Positions 10,384 to 22,585 of a stretch of 64,000 nucleotides of DNA are shown here, one piece after another. Made by a program: the position numbers and the translations under genes. The stretch spans positions 806,001 through 870,000 of the forward strand of contig NZ_CP053015.1 in the NCBI RefSeq assembly GCF_012979535.1, in the 5' to 3' direction. The notes beneath the pieces were generated by a model, which was given only the letters and a program-made list of their open reading frames with translations, searched no databases and was not told the DNA's origin. How positions within the stretch are numbered: position 1 is the first letter of the stretch; every line of letters starts with the position of its first letter. Source of the stretch: Sphingomonas lacunae. GTDB taxonomy: Bacteria; Pseudomonadota; Alphaproteobacteria; Sphingomonadales; Sphingomonadaceae.

Positions 10384-11465
10384 GCGAGACGACCACCCCG
10401 ATCGACGCCGAAGCCCTGTTCAACCGGACAATCGCGCCGGAGGGCAGCGACAGGCTGGACGAGGCGAAGCTGACGGCTTGGATGGAAACCCATGTCGAAG
10501 GTTTTGTTGGCCCGCTGACCCAGAGCAAGTTTGCCGGCGGCCAGTCGAACCCAACCTACCGGATCGACGCGCCGTCGGGCAGCTATGTGTTGCGACGCAA
10601 GCCGTTCGGCCCGCTGCTCCCTTCGGCCCATGCGGTTGACCGTGAGTATAAGGCGATCGCCGGCCTCTACCCGACCGGCTTTCCCGTCGCCCGCCCCTTT
10701 GGCTTGTGCACCGATGACAGCGTGCTGGGTGCATGGTTCTATGTCATGGGCATGGTCAATGGCCGGACGATCTGGGATGGGTCGCTGCCTGGTTCAACGC
10801 CGGACCAGCGCCGCGCCATCTATAATGAGATGATCGACACGCTGGCGGCGCTGCACAATGTCGATGTCGAAAAGGCCGGCCTGTCGGAATTCGGCAAACC
10901 CGGCAACTATTTCGGACGGCAGGTCGATCGCTGGACCAAGCAATATCGCCTTTCGGAAACCGAAACCATGGATTCGATGGAAAAGCTGATCAATTGGCTG
11001 CCGGCCACACTGCCCGAGCAGACCCGGACCAGCGTTGTCCATGGCGATTACCGCATCGACAACATGATCTTTGCCAAGGATGATGCCAAGGTGCTGGCGG
11101 TTCTTGACTGGGAATTGTCGACGCTGGGCGATCCGCTCGCGGACTTCACCTATGTCGCCATGGCGTGGGTGACCGACAATGGCGGCCGTTCGGGTGTCGC
11201 CGACCTTGACCGCAAGGCGCTGGGCATTCCCGAACTGGATGAAATGGTTGAACGCTATTGCGCCGCGACCAACCGCGACAGCCTGCCCGATATGAACTGG
11301 TATTTTGCTTACAACTTCTTCCGGCTCGCCGGGATCATGCAGGGAATCAAGAAGCGGGTCATCGACGGCACCGCCAATTCGGCGCAGGCCAAGGACATGT
11401 CGGACCGGGTCCAACCGCTGGCCGACCGGGCCTGGGCCTTTGCCGTTGCCGCCGGAGCCGAATGA
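10380..11465 (+). CDS. Phosphotransferase (aminoglycoside-phosphotransferase fold, ACAD10/11-type kinase)
   Basis: 361-residue kinase-like protein. It has the nucleotide-binding start [12 protein letters not shown], a Lys-containing strand YVLRRKPFG, the catalytic loop HGDYRIDN with His221, and the metal-binding [13 protein letters not shown] with Asp243. These match the kinase domain fused to ACAD10/11 in animals and the stand-alone LvaA-type kinases of bacterial levulinate operons, which phosphorylate 4-hydroxyacyl-CoA. It is encoded between the alcohol dehydrogenase and an SDR with ATGA overlaps on both sides. Antibiotic resistance is unlikely given the catabolic context. The 4-hydroxyacyl-CoA kinase role is inference from family and neighbours. 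Confidence 0.9.
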   Translation: MSETTTPIDAEALFNRTIAPEGSDRLDEAKLTAWMETHVEGFVGPLTQSKFAGGQSNPTYRIDAPSGSYVLRRKPFGPLLPSAHAVDREYKAIAGLYPTGFPVARPFGLCTDDSVLGAWFYVMGMVNGRTIWDGSLPGSTPDQRRAIYNEMIDTLAALHNVDVEKAGLSEFGKPGNYFGRQVDRWTKQYRLSETETMDSMEKLINWLPATLPEQTRTSVVHGDYRIDNMIFAKDDAKVLAVLDWELSTLGDPLADFTYVAMAWVTDNGGRSGVADLDRKALGIPELDEMVERYCAATNRDSLPDMNWYFAYNFFRLAGIMQGIKKRVIDGTANSAQAKDMSDRVQPLADRAWAFAVAAGAE

Positions 11466-12259
11466 TGGGGCATGATCTGGACGGCCGCATTGCCATCGTC
11501 ACCGGTGCCGGCAGCGGGATCGGTCAGGCGACCAGCCTGTTGTTCGCTGACCATGGCGCGCATGTCATCGCCGTCGATGTCACCGACGGTGTCGATCATA
11601 CCGCCCGCCTTGGCGGCGGCCGTATCGAAGTCGCCCGCTGTGACGCTGGTGACGAGCAGTCAGTCGCGCAACTGGTCGAGGATGTTGTCGCCCGTCATGG
11701 ACGGATCGACGCCTTTTACGCCAACGCCGGGATTTCGGGCGGATGGAAGGGCCTGTTCGATCAGGACGCCAGCGACTGGGCAGAGATTTTGCGCGTCAAT
11801 CTGATCGGGCCGTTCCTGGCAATCAAATATGCCGGCCGGGTGATGGCGGAGGCCAAGCGCGGCAGTATCATCTGCACCGCCAGCGTCGCCGGCCTTCGTT
11901 CCGGTGCAGGTGGCCCTGCCTATTCGGCGTCCAAGGCCGGTGTGATCAATCTCGTCCAAACTTCGGCGCAGATGCTTTCGACCAGCGGCGTACGGGTCAA
12001 TGCCATTTGTCCCGGCCTGATTGAAACCGGCATGACCAAGCCGATTTATGACATGGTTCGTGAGCGCGGGCGCGAAGACCGGATAGGCCAGCTCAATCCC
12101 CTGCGGCGGGGTGGCCAACCTAACGAAATTGCCGAGGCCGCGTTATTCCTGGCTTCGGACCGGTCCTCTTATGTCAACGGCCATGCGCTGGTGGTGGATG
12201 GCGGCCTGTCCAGTTCGCATCCGGTAAGCAAACAGGAATTTGGCCGCCCGGCCAGTTGA
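11462..12259 (+). CDS. Short-chain dehydrogenase/reductase
   Basis: 265-residue classical SDR with the cofactor motif TGAGSGIG near residue 14, NAGIS, and catalytic YSASK with Tyr154. The C-terminal part [14 protein letters not shown] is typical. I chose the ATG at 11462, which overlaps the kinase stop (ATGA) and immediately precedes the Rossmann fold. In the comparable levulinate (lva) operon an SDR acts with the kinase and the dehydrogenase, so it may be part of the same conversion. A role as a 3-hydroxyacyl-CoA dehydrogenase would fit equally well. Confidence 0.91.
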   Translation: MMGHDLDGRIAIVTGAGSGIGQATSLLFADHGAHVIAVDVTDGVDHTARLGGGRIEVARCDAGDEQSVAQLVEDVVARHGRIDAFYANAGISGGWKGLFDQDASDWAEILRVNLIGPFLAIKYAGRVMAEAKRGSIICTASVAGLRSGAGGPAYSASKAGVINLVQTSAQMLSTSGVRVNAICPGLIETGMTKPIYDMVRERGREDRIGQLNPLRRGGQPNEIAEAALFLASDRSSYVNGHALVVDGGLSSSHPVSKQEFGRPAS

Positions 12260-12301
12260 ACCGGATCGCGGCAAACGCACCCGATTGAGGAGATTTCGCC
12301 C

Positions 12302-13528
12302 ATGACGCTTTCCATTGGCGATCCGGCCGAATTGGGATTTTTGCCCGACCGGCTGGAACGCATACCCGCCTTTCTCAAGAGCAAATATCTCGACAGCGGA
12401 CGTTTTCCGCATGCGGCCCTGCTGATCGGCCGGGGAGACGAGATTGCCCATCTGTCGCTGCAGGGTGAAGCCCGGCAGGGACAGCCACTGGCCGAGGATA
12501 CCATCTATCGCATCGCCAGCATGACCAAGCCGATCACATCGGTGACCTTCATGCAGCTGGTGGAGGAGGGCAAGGTCGCCCTGTCGCACAGCGTGGCCAG
12601 CTTCCTGCCCGAATTTGCCGAAACCGGCGTGTTCCAGGCCGGTGGCGGCAATGTCCCCTTTGTCACACGCCGTCCCGCGAGCGAGATGAAGATGATCGAC
12701 CTGCTGCGCCACACCAGCGGCCTGACCTATGGCTTTCAGGAACGCAGTCCGGTCGACGCCGCCTATCGCAAGCACAAGATCGACGATTTCCAGAGCCCCC
12801 GCAGCCTGGATGAATTTATCGCCGAACTGGCGAAGATCCCGCTTGAATTCGATCCGGGCACGTCATGGAACTATGGTGTATCGACCGATGTGCTCGGCGC
12901 GGTGATCCAGCGGATTGAGGGCAAGCCGCTCGGCGATGTGTTCAAGGAGCGCATTTTTGACCCGCTGGGCATGACCGACACATTTTTTCAGGTGCCGCAG
13001 GACAAGCTGCACCGCATGGCCGACGCCTATGCCTTTCACCCGGTGCACAAGATGCAGCCGTTCGACAGTGGCGCCGAAAGCCGCTGGGCCAAGGATGGCA
13101 AGATGCAGTCGGGCGGTGGCGGACTCGCCTCCACCATAGGGGATTACCACCGGTTCTGCCGAATGCTGGTCAATGGTGGCGCGCTGGACGGCATCCAGAT
13201 CCTCAGCCCCAAGACGCTCGAACTGATGACTGCCAACCATCTGCCCGGCAATGCCGACCTGACGCAAATGTCGAAATCCCTGTTCAGCGAGGCGGAGAAT
13301 GCCGGTGTCGGCTTCGGGCTCGGCTTTGCCTGCAACATGGCCCCGCACCTGACCATGATTCCCGGCAGTGCGGGCGAATTTTACTGGGGCGGCATGTTCT
13401 CGACCGCCTTTTTCGTCGATCCGGTCGAGGACATCACCATGGTGTTCATGACCCAGCTGATGCCCTCCTCAACCTATCCCGTCCGTCGCGAGATCAAGAC
13501 GATGATCTACGCAGCGCTGGCCGCCTGA
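12302..13528 (+). CDS. Serine hydrolase of the beta-lactamase family
   Basis: 408-residue hydrolase with S-x-x-K as SMTK (Ser73, Lys76) and a Y-G-V motif as the second element (Tyr191, WNYGVSTD). A third conserved region ([12 protein letters not shown]) follows. There is no signal peptide. It lies 42 bp downstream of the SDR on the same strand and ends just before a hairpin terminator, so it closes this operon. The other acyl-CoA operon (1841-6251) also ends with a member of this family. Esterase, lactonase or transacylase activity is likely; the substrate is not predictable. Confidence 0.9.
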   Translation: MTLSIGDPAELGFLPDRLERIPAFLKSKYLDSGRFPHAALLIGRGDEIAHLSLQGEARQGQPLAEDTIYRIASMTKPITSVTFMQLVEEGKVALSHSVASFLPEFAETGVFQAGGGNVPFVTRRPASEMKMIDLLRHTSGLTYGFQERSPVDAAYRKHKIDDFQSPRSLDEFIAELAKIPLEFDPGTSWNYGVSTDVLGAVIQRIEGKPLGDVFKERIFDPLGMTDTFFQVPQDKLHRMADAYAFHPVHKMQPFDSGAESRWAKDGKMQSGGGGLASTIGDYHRFCRMLVNGGALDGIQILSPKTLELMTANHLPGNADLTQMSKSLFSEAENAGVGFGLGFACNMAPHLTMIPGSAGEFYWGGMFSTAFFVDPVEDITMVFMTQLMPSSTYPVRREIKTMIYAALAA

Positions 13529-13538
13529 TCCCCTTTGC

Positions 13539-13560
13539 GCCCGCGTCAGCGGGCCTTTTC
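13539..13560 (+). terminator. Probable intrinsic terminator
   Basis: A 6-bp GC stem, GCCCGC and GCGGGC, with a GTCA loop is followed by CTTTTC. It lies between the serine hydrolase and the FadB-like gene, so the latter may have its own promoter. The next gene's ribosome binding site starts a few bases later, so read-through is also possible. Confidence 0.5.
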
Positions 13561-13576
13561 CTTCAAGGAGTCCACC

Positions 13577-15607
13577 ATGTCCGATATGCCGCAAAGCGTC
13601 ACCTCTGCCCGCGATGGCGAAGTCTATGTCGTCATCGTCAACAATCCGCCGGTCAATGCCCTGTCCTGGCATGTCCGTCAGGGTCTGTCAGACAAGTTCG
13701 CCGAAGCACTGGCCGACGATAGCGTAAAGGCGATCGTGCTGCGCTGCGACGGGGCGACCTTCATCGCCGGCGCAGACATCACCGAATTTGGCAAGGCACC
13801 GCAAGGCCCCGATTTCAACGCGGTGCTCAACAGCATCGAACAGGCGACCAAGCCGGTGGTCGCCGCTATCCACGGCACGGCGCTGGGCGGCGGTCTCGAA
13901 ACCGCGCTGGTCTGTCATTATCGCGTTGCCGTGCCCTCGGCCAAGCTCGGCGTGCCCGAAGTCAAGCTGGGCCTGCTGCCCGGAGCCGGTGGCACCCAGC
14001 GCCTGCCGCGCATCGTCGGCGTCGAAATGGCGGCCGAGATGGTGTCAGGTGGTGAACCGCTGTCGGCCAAGAAGGCCGCCGAAGTGGGCTTGGTTGATCG
14101 TCTGGCAGGCGAGGACAGCCTGGCTGCCGATGCCATTGCCTTTGCCCGTGAAGCCATCGCCATGGGTCCGCGGCCGACTCGCGACCGGCCGGTTACCGGC
14201 GACGTGGCCGTTATCGAGAAACTGAAATCCGCCAATGCCCGCAAGTGGAAGGGCTTTGACGCGCCCTATGCCAACCTCGCCTGCGTCGAGGCGGCGACCC
14301 GCCTGCCGTTTGACGAAGGCCTCAAGTTTGAGCGCACCGAGTTCACCAAGCTGATGAGCGGAAGCCAGTCAGCGGCGCAGCGCTACATGTTCTTTGCCGA
14401 GCGTCAGGCTGCCAAGATCGACGGCCTGCCCAAGGATGTGCAACTGCGCGGCATCAGCAAGGTCGGCGTGATCGGTGCGGGCACGATGGGCGGCGGCATC
14501 ACCATGAATTTCCTCCAAAAGGGCATTCCGGTGACCATCATCGAAATGGTCCAGGAAAATCTCGACCGTGGCGTCGGCGTCATCCGCAAGAATTACGAGG
14601 CGAGCGCCGCCAAGGGCCGGTTCAAACCCGAACAGGTGGAGGCGATGATGGGCCTGCTCACCCCGTCGCTCAGCCTCGAAGACCTTGCTGACTGCGACCT
14701 GATCATCGAAGCCGTCTATGAGAATATGGACGTCAAGAAGGAACTGTTCGGCAAGCTGGACGCCATTGCAAAGCCCGGTGCGATCCTGGCCAGCAACACC
14801 AGCTATCTCGACGTCAACGAGATTGCATCGGCCACCAAACGGCCGGCCGATGTGCTCGGCATGCACTTTTTCTCGCCCGCCAACGTCATGAAATTGCTCG
14901 AAGTTGTCCGTGGCGATGCCACCGCGCCCGACGTGCTCGCGACCGCGATGGCGATCGGCAAGAAGATCGGCAAGGTCGCCGTGGTCGCGGGTGTCTGCCA
15001 TGGATTCATCGGCAACCGCATGCTCAGCCAGCGGCAGATACCGGCCAATGCCCTCCTCATGGAAGGTGCCCTGCCCGACCAGATTGACCAGGTCCATCTC
15101 GATTTCGGCATGCCGATGGGTCCGTTCCAGATGTCCGACCTCGCCGGGCTCGACATTGGCTGGCACCGTGACCCGAGCAGGATCGAAACGCTGCGTGATG
15201 CCTTTTGCGCCGCTGGCCGCTTTGGCCAGAAGAATGGCAAAGGGTTTTACGACTATGACGAAAGACGCAACCGCACCGTCAGCGCCGAAGCCAATGCCAT
15301 CATCGAGGACTTCCGCTCCAAATCAAACCTCGCCAAGCGCGAGGTGACGACGCAGGAAATCATTGAGCGCACCATCTATCCGATGGTCAATGAAGGCGCG
15401 AAAATCCTCGAGGAAGGCAAGGCACAGCGGGCCAGCGACATCGATGTCGTGTGGATCTATGGCTATGGCTGGCCGGTCTATCGCGGCGGCCCGATGTTCT
15501 GGGCGGGGCTCGAAGGGCTTGGCAAGATCGTCGCTTCGCTTGACGCGCAAGGCATCGAGGTTTCGCCCCTGCTTCGTGCCAAGGCAGAAAAAGGCGAAAG
15601 CTTCTGA
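13577..15607 (+). CDS. Enoyl-CoA hydratase / 3-hydroxyacyl-CoA dehydrogenase fusion (FadB/FadJ-like)
   Basis: 676-residue bifunctional beta-oxidation enzyme. Residues about 10-190 are the crotonase domain (oxyanion loop FIAGADI and GTALGGGLE; catalytic-region [18 protein letters not shown]). An NAD-binding domain starts near residue 300 (GAGTMGGGI), and two C-terminal hydroxyacyl-CoA dehydrogenase helical domains follow ([28 protein letters not shown]). The ATG at 13577 has an AAGGAG ribosome binding site. The length is close to that of peroxisomal bifunctional enzyme-like fusions without a separate isomerase extension. It would hydrate the enoyl-CoA made by the nearby dehydrogenases and oxidise the product. 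Confidence 0.95.
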   Translation: MSDMPQSVTSARDGEVYVVIVNNPPVNALSWHVRQGLSDKFAEALADDSVKAIVLRCDGATFIAGADITEFGKAPQGPDFNAVLNSIEQATKPVVAAIHGTALGGGLETALVCHYRVAVPSAKLGVPEVKLGLLPGAGGTQRLPRIVGVEMAAEMVSGGEPLSAKKAAEVGLVDRLAGEDSLAADAIAFAREAIAMGPRPTRDRPVTGDVAVIEKLKSANARKWKGFDAPYANLACVEAATRLPFDEGLKFERTEFTKLMSGSQSAAQRYMFFAERQAAKIDGLPKDVQLRGISKVGVIGAGTMGGGITMNFLQKGIPVTIIEMVQENLDRGVGVIRKNYEASAAKGRFKPEQVEAMMGLLTPSLSLEDLADCDLIIEAVYENMDVKKELFGKLDAIAKPGAILASNTSYLDVNEIASATKRPADVLGMHFFSPANVMKLLEVVRGDATAPDVLATAMAIGKKIGKVAVVAGVCHGFIGNRMLSQRQIPANALLMEGALPDQIDQVHLDFGMPMGPFQMSDLAGLDIGWHRDPSRIETLRDAFCAAGRFGQKNGKGFYDYDERRNRTVSAEANAIIEDFRSKSNLAKREVTTQEIIERTIYPMVNEGAKILEEGKAQRASDIDVVWIYGYGWPVYRGGPMFWAGLEGLGKIVASLDAQGIEVSPLLRAKAEKGESF

Positions 15608-15631
15608 TCCAAGGCATCGATCAGGAAAACG

Positions 15632-15662
15632 GAGGCGGCGGTGATTTGAATTCCGCCGCCTC
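15632..15662. terminator. Bidirectional terminator hairpin between convergent genes
   Basis: A perfect 10-bp stem, GAGGCGGCGG and CCGCCGCCTC, with an 11-base loop lies between the FadB-like gene (plus) and the lipoprotein gene (minus). On the minus strand it is followed by CGTTTTCC, on the plus strand only by GGTCCTTTG. It should stop minus-strand transcription better than plus. Confidence 0.7.
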
Positions 15663-15724
15663 GGTCCTTTGACAGATTGACGGATCAAAGTGGCTGCGCA
15701 CTCGCGCCGCCACCCTGCCTGTGA

Positions 15725-16186
15725 TCAACGCGCAGGCGTTGCAAGCTTGGCGCTTTCGACCCAGCCCCACCGGCACGGTCCCTGATATTCGCGCGGACTG
15801 TTCACAGTGCGGCCCACGGCACACTCGTCCATGTCCTGTCCCGCTGCGGGAAAGACAATACCTGTCCAGTCACCGTCGGTTTCACAGGCGGCCACGTCAC
15901 CGCTGACCCTCGTCTTGACAGGACCCTCGGCGCTGTTGCTCCAACGCACTTCGAGCGCACCATTCATAGTTGTGAGGGGAGCACACGCCGGCTGGTTCCT
16001 GCCTTCGAGGCCGATACGCACCGCACGTGCGGCGATGGGAACCATCCCTTCTTCGCTCTCCACACCTTTAAGCGCTACATCGCTCGCTTCCAGCACCGCT
16101 GGATCCTCCCCTCCTGAACAAGCGGCGAGCATGAGCCCAAAGGCAAGAGGGGCGAAGGCAAGGCGAACTGGATAAGTCAAAGTCAT
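15725..16186 (-). CDS. Predicted lipoprotein of unknown function
   Basis: 153 residues. The N-terminus is a lipoprotein signal with hydrophobic core and lipobox LAAC followed by SGGEDP, so it is expected to be anchored in an envelope membrane. The remainder is about 130 residues with five further cysteines, which could form disulfides in the periplasm. I recognise no domain. The ATG at 16184-16186 directly precedes the signal sequence; the ribosome binding site is weak. It is monocistronic, convergent with the FadB-like gene and divergent from gyrB. Confidence 0.8.
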   Translation of the reverse strand: MTLTYPVRLAFAPLAFGLMLAACSGGEDPAVLEASDVALKGVESEEGMVPIAARAVRIGLEGRNQPACAPLTTMNGALEVRWSNSAEGPVKTRVSGDVAACETDGDWTGIVFPAAGQDMDECAVGRTVNSPREYQGPCRWGWVESAKLATPAR

Positions 16187-16200
16187 ATCGCCGAGGGTAG

Positions 16201-18867
<2,667 letters not shown>

Positions 18868-18871
18868 AGCG

Positions 18872-19369
18872 GTGATTGTGCGTCCGGCACAATCGGCAGA
18901 TATGGCCCGGGTCACAGCCATCTATCGGCACCATGTGCTGCATGGTACGGCTACCTTTGACATAGAACCGCCCGACGAAGCCTATCTATCAGGGAAATTT
19001 GCCGCGCTGCAGCGCCAGGGTTTTCCGGTAATGGTTGCCGAACGGGATGCCTTGATCATCGGCTATGCCTATGCCGCTCCGTTTCGTGAGCGTGCCGCTT
19101 ACGCGGGCACGTGCGAAGACAGCATATATGTCGATCCGGCCCATCATCGGCGCGGGGCCGGCCGGGCTTTGTTGGGTGCAGTCATCGACCAGAGCCGCAG
19201 CCAGGGGCTCCACGAAATGATCGCCGTTATCGGGGGCGCTGAGCCCGCTTCCATTGCGCTTCACGCCTCCCTTGGTTTTCGCCATGCCGGACGACTGCAC
19301 CGCGTCGGTCATAAATTCGGTCGCTGGCTTGACATTGTCATGATGCAGCGCGCCTTGGCCACTCCGTGA
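18872..19369 (+). CDS. GNAT family N-acetyltransferase
   Basis: 165 residues starting at a GTG five bases after the gyrB stop. The acetyl-CoA-binding motif A is visible as YVDPAHHRRGAGRALL, and the order of segments (VRPAQSADMARVTAIY, GYAYAAPFRERAAYAGTCEDSIYV in part, LHASLGFRHAGRLHRVG in part) matches the phosphinothricin/methionine-sulfoximine acetyltransferase (Pat/MddA) group. Members acetylate small amino-acid analogues, so a detoxifying or amino-acid acetylating role is likely. It probably shares the gyrB transcript and overlaps the following Nudix gene by four bases. Confidence 0.9.
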   Translation: MIVRPAQSADMARVTAIYRHHVLHGTATFDIEPPDEAYLSGKFAALQRQGFPVMVAERDALIIGYAYAAPFRERAAYAGTCEDSIYVDPAHHRRGAGRALLGAVIDQSRSQGLHEMIAVIGGAEPASIALHASLGFRHAGRLHRVGHKFGRWLDIVMMQRALATP

Positions 19370-19854
19370 ATCTGCGCACCGCCGCCTACACCCTTGCCCA
19401 TAGTCTGCGCCTGCTGTGGTGGCGCGTGCGGCGACCCAATGTGTATGGGACAAAGGCCATTATCCTTAATGACCGGCGCGAAGTCCTCCTTGTGCGGCAC
19501 ACCTATGCCATGCGTGACCTCTATATGCTGCCAGGGGGCGGCTATCAGCTCCATGAGGACCCTGCCTTGGCAGCGGCACGGGAGGTGGTCGAAGAAACCG
19601 GAGTTGAGCTGGCCGGCCCGCTTTGCCTTCATGGCGCCTTTGTCGATGCGGCCCATGGCGCGCGCAATCATATTCACGTCTATGTGGGCAGGGCAGCAGC
19701 TGGTGCCCGCCCTGTGGCTGACGGGCGGGAAATTGCCGAAGCAGCATGGTTTCCCTTGGACGATCTGCCGGCCAATCTGTCTGGCCCTTCTGCCCGGCGC
19801 ATCATCGAAGTGCGTGATGGGCAACAGACATCTGGCGTCGATTGGAGGACATAA
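19366..19854 (+). CDS. Nudix hydrolase
   Basis: 162 residues from a GTG that overlaps the preceding stop (GTGA). The Nudix box is complete: G-x5-E-x7-REVVEETGVEL within residues about 60-85. It hydrolyses a nucleoside diphosphate linked to another group; the substrate cannot be told. The N-terminal segment LAHSLRLLWWRVRRPNVYG precedes the fold and looks amphipathic. Third gene of a gyrB-GNAT-Nudix transcription unit, by spacing. Confidence 0.92.
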   Translation: MNLRTAAYTLAHSLRLLWWRVRRPNVYGTKAIILNDRREVLLVRHTYAMRDLYMLPGGGYQLHEDPALAAAREVVEETGVELAGPLCLHGAFVDAAHGARNHIHVYVGRAAAGARPVADGREIAEAAWFPLDDLPANLSGPSARRIIEVRDGQQTSGVDWRT

Positions 19855-19873
19855 GGTCTGCTGGCCTGACGTG

Positions 19874-20389
19874 TCAGCCCAGCATACGGGCCATGATGCC
19901 ATCCTTCAGGATGAAATGATGGCGCAGGGCAGCCGCGATATGCAGCACCAAGAGGGCGATCATCATGAACGCCAATATTTCATGCCCCTCATGGCTGATC
20001 CCGGCAATCAGGTCTTCCTTGGTCACGGCAAATTTGGGTACGTCAAACAGGCCGAAGAAGCTGATTGGCCGATCGCTGGCAGACGACATGATCCAGCCCG
20101 ACAGGGGAATCAGCACCATCAAACCATAGAGCATGGCATGGGTTAAAGACGACAGACGTCGCGCGCCAGCTGACAGGCTGTCCGGCCAGTCGGGACCCTT
20201 GTGCGTCAGCCGCCAGCCAATGCGGACAATGGCAAGGGCCAACAGCAGGATACCATTAGCCTTGTGCAGCGGCATGATCTGTTGCGGGGCAATATCGTGC
20301 AACAATCCGCCAGCCAGATTGCCGATAATCAAAAGGGCCATGCCCCAGTGCAGCCAGCGGGCAACCCGCGAATATTGTCCACTTTCCAC
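19874..20389 (-). CDS. Cytochrome b561 family protein
   Basis: 171-residue inner-membrane protein with four hydrophobic segments and conserved histidines in RWLHWGMALL (residue about 14), PLHKANG (about 42), LTHAMLYG (about 84) and ISHEGHEI, the pattern of CybB-type dihaem b561. It passes electrons, probably from quinol, in the inner membrane. The start is a GTG at 20387-20389. It lies 78 bp downstream of the end of the TonB receptor on the minus strand, with a possible promoter between. Some family members act as superoxide:ubiquinone oxidoreductases. Confidence 0.9.
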   Translation of the reverse strand: MESGQYSRVARWLHWGMALLIIGNLAGGLLHDIAPQQIMPLHKANGILLLALAIVRIGWRLTHKGPDWPDSLSAGARRLSSLTHAMLYGLMVLIPLSGWIMSSASDRPISFFGLFDVPKFAVTKEDLIAGISHEGHEILAFMMIALLVLHIAAALRHHFILKDGIMARMLG

Positions 20390-20467
20390 GTTTCCCGACC
20401 CCTTTGCAGCGAATTCTACGAGAGTTTACGCCCTGATTGTCGCAAGACTGTGTCGTAACAAACGCAA

Positions 20468-22501
20468 TCAGTCGAGGGCCCAGCGCAATGCGAGCCACAG
20501 GGTGCGAGGGGTACCAAGATCAATCGAACCCGCAGCGTTGCGGGTAACCACCTTCTCGTCAAACAGGTTTTCGCCTCGCAAACTGAGCGTCAGGCCTTGG
20601 CGGATCGGCACCCGGACAAGCGCGTCAACAGTGGTCGCGGCTGGCAAAATGTCGCTGTTGCGATCATCCTCAAACTGGGCTCCGACATGTCGAATCCCGA
20701 TCTGGGCACGCCAGCCGCCGGTGGACCAGGCGATACTGAGCGATCCTGAATGAGCAGGGCTTTGTGCGGGCCTCAGGCCGTCGAGCGGCAGTGCCGACAC
20801 ATCTCCCTGGGCGATCCGCACCCGGCTATGGCTCCAGGCCCAACCGCCGTCTATCGAAACCGGTCCATGCTCCACATGCAGCGTCGCTTCAACTCCACGC
20901 GCCCGGATCGCTTGGACATTGCGTCGCTGCCGCAGATTGTTGCCAATGGTGACATTGGCGATGGCATCGCCCAGCCGGTTGTCAAAAGCGGTTACTCCGA
21001 AGCGCAGTGCATCAGACGGTGACCACTCGAATCCGCTTTCCCAACCACGCAACCGTTCAGGGGACAAGGCGGCATTGGCCCGGGTTGTTACCGGAAAGAC
21101 GGTAAAGCCGCGATAGAGTTCATTGAGTGTCGGGAGACGAAAGCCGGTATAGCCAGACGCCCGCACGCGGAGTCCAGACGCGAGCGTCCACGCGATGGCG
21201 CCGCGGCCGCTGGCGATGGTCCCGCGGCGCCCGGCAAAGCGGCTGTCCGCCTGGAAAGTGCCGTCCGGCCGCACTTCTTGGGCATAACCACTATCCAACC
21301 GCCAATGGTCGATCCGGCCACCCCCCGTCACCGCAAGCGCGCCAAGGACAAGATCGCCCTCGACAAAAGCCCCTGCCAGCAGGGACTGCCCACCCGCACG
21401 CCGACTCAGCGTGCGCACGCCGCTTGCCGCCAGAACATCTTCGGCAGCATAGCCATCGGCACCGCGGACATCCGCACCAAAGCGCACCAGGCGGCCAGGG
21501 CCCACCGGCGGTCGCAACTCTATCTTGCCACCCCACCCTGTCGTTGGCGTTGCCCGCTGGTTGAGCGTCGGCCTGAAGCTGGTCGCACTCACCACGATAC
21601 TCGAGAAATCCCGTGCCTGCAGCCAGGTCAGCGCCTCGAGCTGCCAGCGCCCGCGAGCAAGGAGGCGCAGCGAAGCATCGACCCCTTCAGCACCATTGTC
21701 CGCGCCGGCAAAACGCAAGGTACGGTCATCACGGAACATCGCAACCCGCGGCAGCAGGTCGACTCCATCACTCACCGGAACGTGCGCCGACAAGGTCAGA
21801 CTGTCGCCCCGGTAACGGGCTGGCACAGTCGCGGCGACACGCTGGGACACCGGCGTCGTCATAAATCCGTCGCCGGCTTCATGGTTGAGGTCGACGGCAA
21901 CATGGCCTTGGCCCAAAGGAAAGGCCGCAGACAGCGCCAGCATTCGGGCGTCCTGGCTGCCCCCCGTAGCTGAGAGGCTGAAGGCCGGCCGCTCGGCTGG
22001 CGCAACTGCGGACAGTTCAATCACCCCGGCAACGGCTCCAGCACCAAAGGGACCGATACCGCTGCCTTTCGTCACCCGGGCCGATGCGATACTGTCCGCC
22101 GGCAGCAAACTGAACGGGATGAAACCGAAAAAGGCATCGGCCTGGGGTACGCCATCAAGCAACAGCAAGGTACGACTCGCTGCGTTGCCGCCTATGGCGC
22201 GCAAGCTGATCCCTTGTGCCGAGACATTGGCCGACCTGCTGTCCGACCGACGGAATTGCTGAAATCCAGGCACGCGGGCCAAAGCTTCCTCCAGGCGCCC
22301 CGAAGCCGTGTCGCTGATTGCGCTGCGGTCGACAATTGTGCCGCCATAGGCGCCCGCCGCTGGCGGAGGCGGCAGGGCGGTGACGATGATCACCTCATCA
22401 TCGTCGCTTGCATCCGCATCCTGCCCTTGGGCAAGGACCGGTACGGAAACTGAAAAGGCGCTTACGGCCAACACAAGCGAAAGGGGGGATTTGGTCAGCA
22501 T
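20468..22501 (-). CDS. TonB-dependent outer-membrane receptor
   Basis: 677 residues. A signal peptide (MLTKSPLSLVLAVSAFS... to about residue 25, ending AQG) is followed by a TonB box-like EVIIVTA, a plug domain (LEEALARVPGFQQF, DGVPQADAFFGFIP, GSGIGPFGAGAVAGVIEL) and a beta-barrel rich in alternating aromatic strands. It imports a chelated metal, vitamin or other large ligand using TonB energy. The plug and length are closest to BtuB/small siderophore receptors, but the ligand is not deducible. The C-terminus is ALRWALD rather than the usual terminal Phe/Trp. I chose the ATG at 22501 at the signal peptide. No cobalamin riboswitch fits in the short upstream gap. Confidence 0.93.
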   Translation of the reverse strand: MLTKSPLSLVLAVSAFSVSVPVLAQGQDADASDDDEVIIVTALPPPPAAGAYGGTIVDRSAISDTASGRLEEALARVPGFQQFRRSDSRSANVSAQGISLRAIGGNAASRTLLLLDGVPQADAFFGFIPFSLLPADSIASARVTKGSGIGPFGAGAVAGVIELSAVAPAERPAFSLSATGGSQDARMLALSAAFPLGQGHVAVDLNHEAGDGFMTTPVSQRVAATVPARYRGDSLTLSAHVPVSDGVDLLPRVAMFRDDRTLRFAGADNGAEGVDASLRLLARGRWQLEALTWLQARDFSSIVVSATSFRPTLNQRATPTTGWGGKIELRPPVGPGRLVRFGADVRGADGYAAEDVLAASGVRTLSRRAGGQSLLAGAFVEGDLVLGALAVTGGGRIDHWRLDSGYAQEVRPDGTFQADSRFAGRRGTIASGRGAIAWTLASGLRVRASGYTGFRLPTLNELYRGFTVFPVTTRANAALSPERLRGWESGFEWSPSDALRFGVTAFDNRLGDAIANVTIGNNLRQRRNVQAIRARGVEATLHVEHGPVSIDGGWAWSHSRVRIAQGDVSALPLDGLRPAQSPAHSGSLSIAWSTGGWRAQIGIRHVGAQFEDDRNSDILPAATTVDALVRVPIRQGLTLSLRGENLFDEKVVTRNAAGSIDLGTPRTLWLALRWALD

Positions 22502-22585
22502 GGCGTCCCCATAGCAGGCTGTACCCAGCTTGCGAGAGGGCAAAGCTTGGCTGGTTGCGGGTTTCCCGGCACTATCAGCTGTGGC

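Noticed and set aside
10380..11465. Aminoglycoside resistance kinase
   Set aside because: The fold matches, but the sequence features and operon are those of ACAD10/11-type kinases in acyl-CoA metabolism.
22502..22585. Cobalamin or other riboswitch in front of the TonB receptor
   Set aside because: Only 84 bp separate the divergent starts, too short for a B12 riboswitch, and no B12 box was seen.
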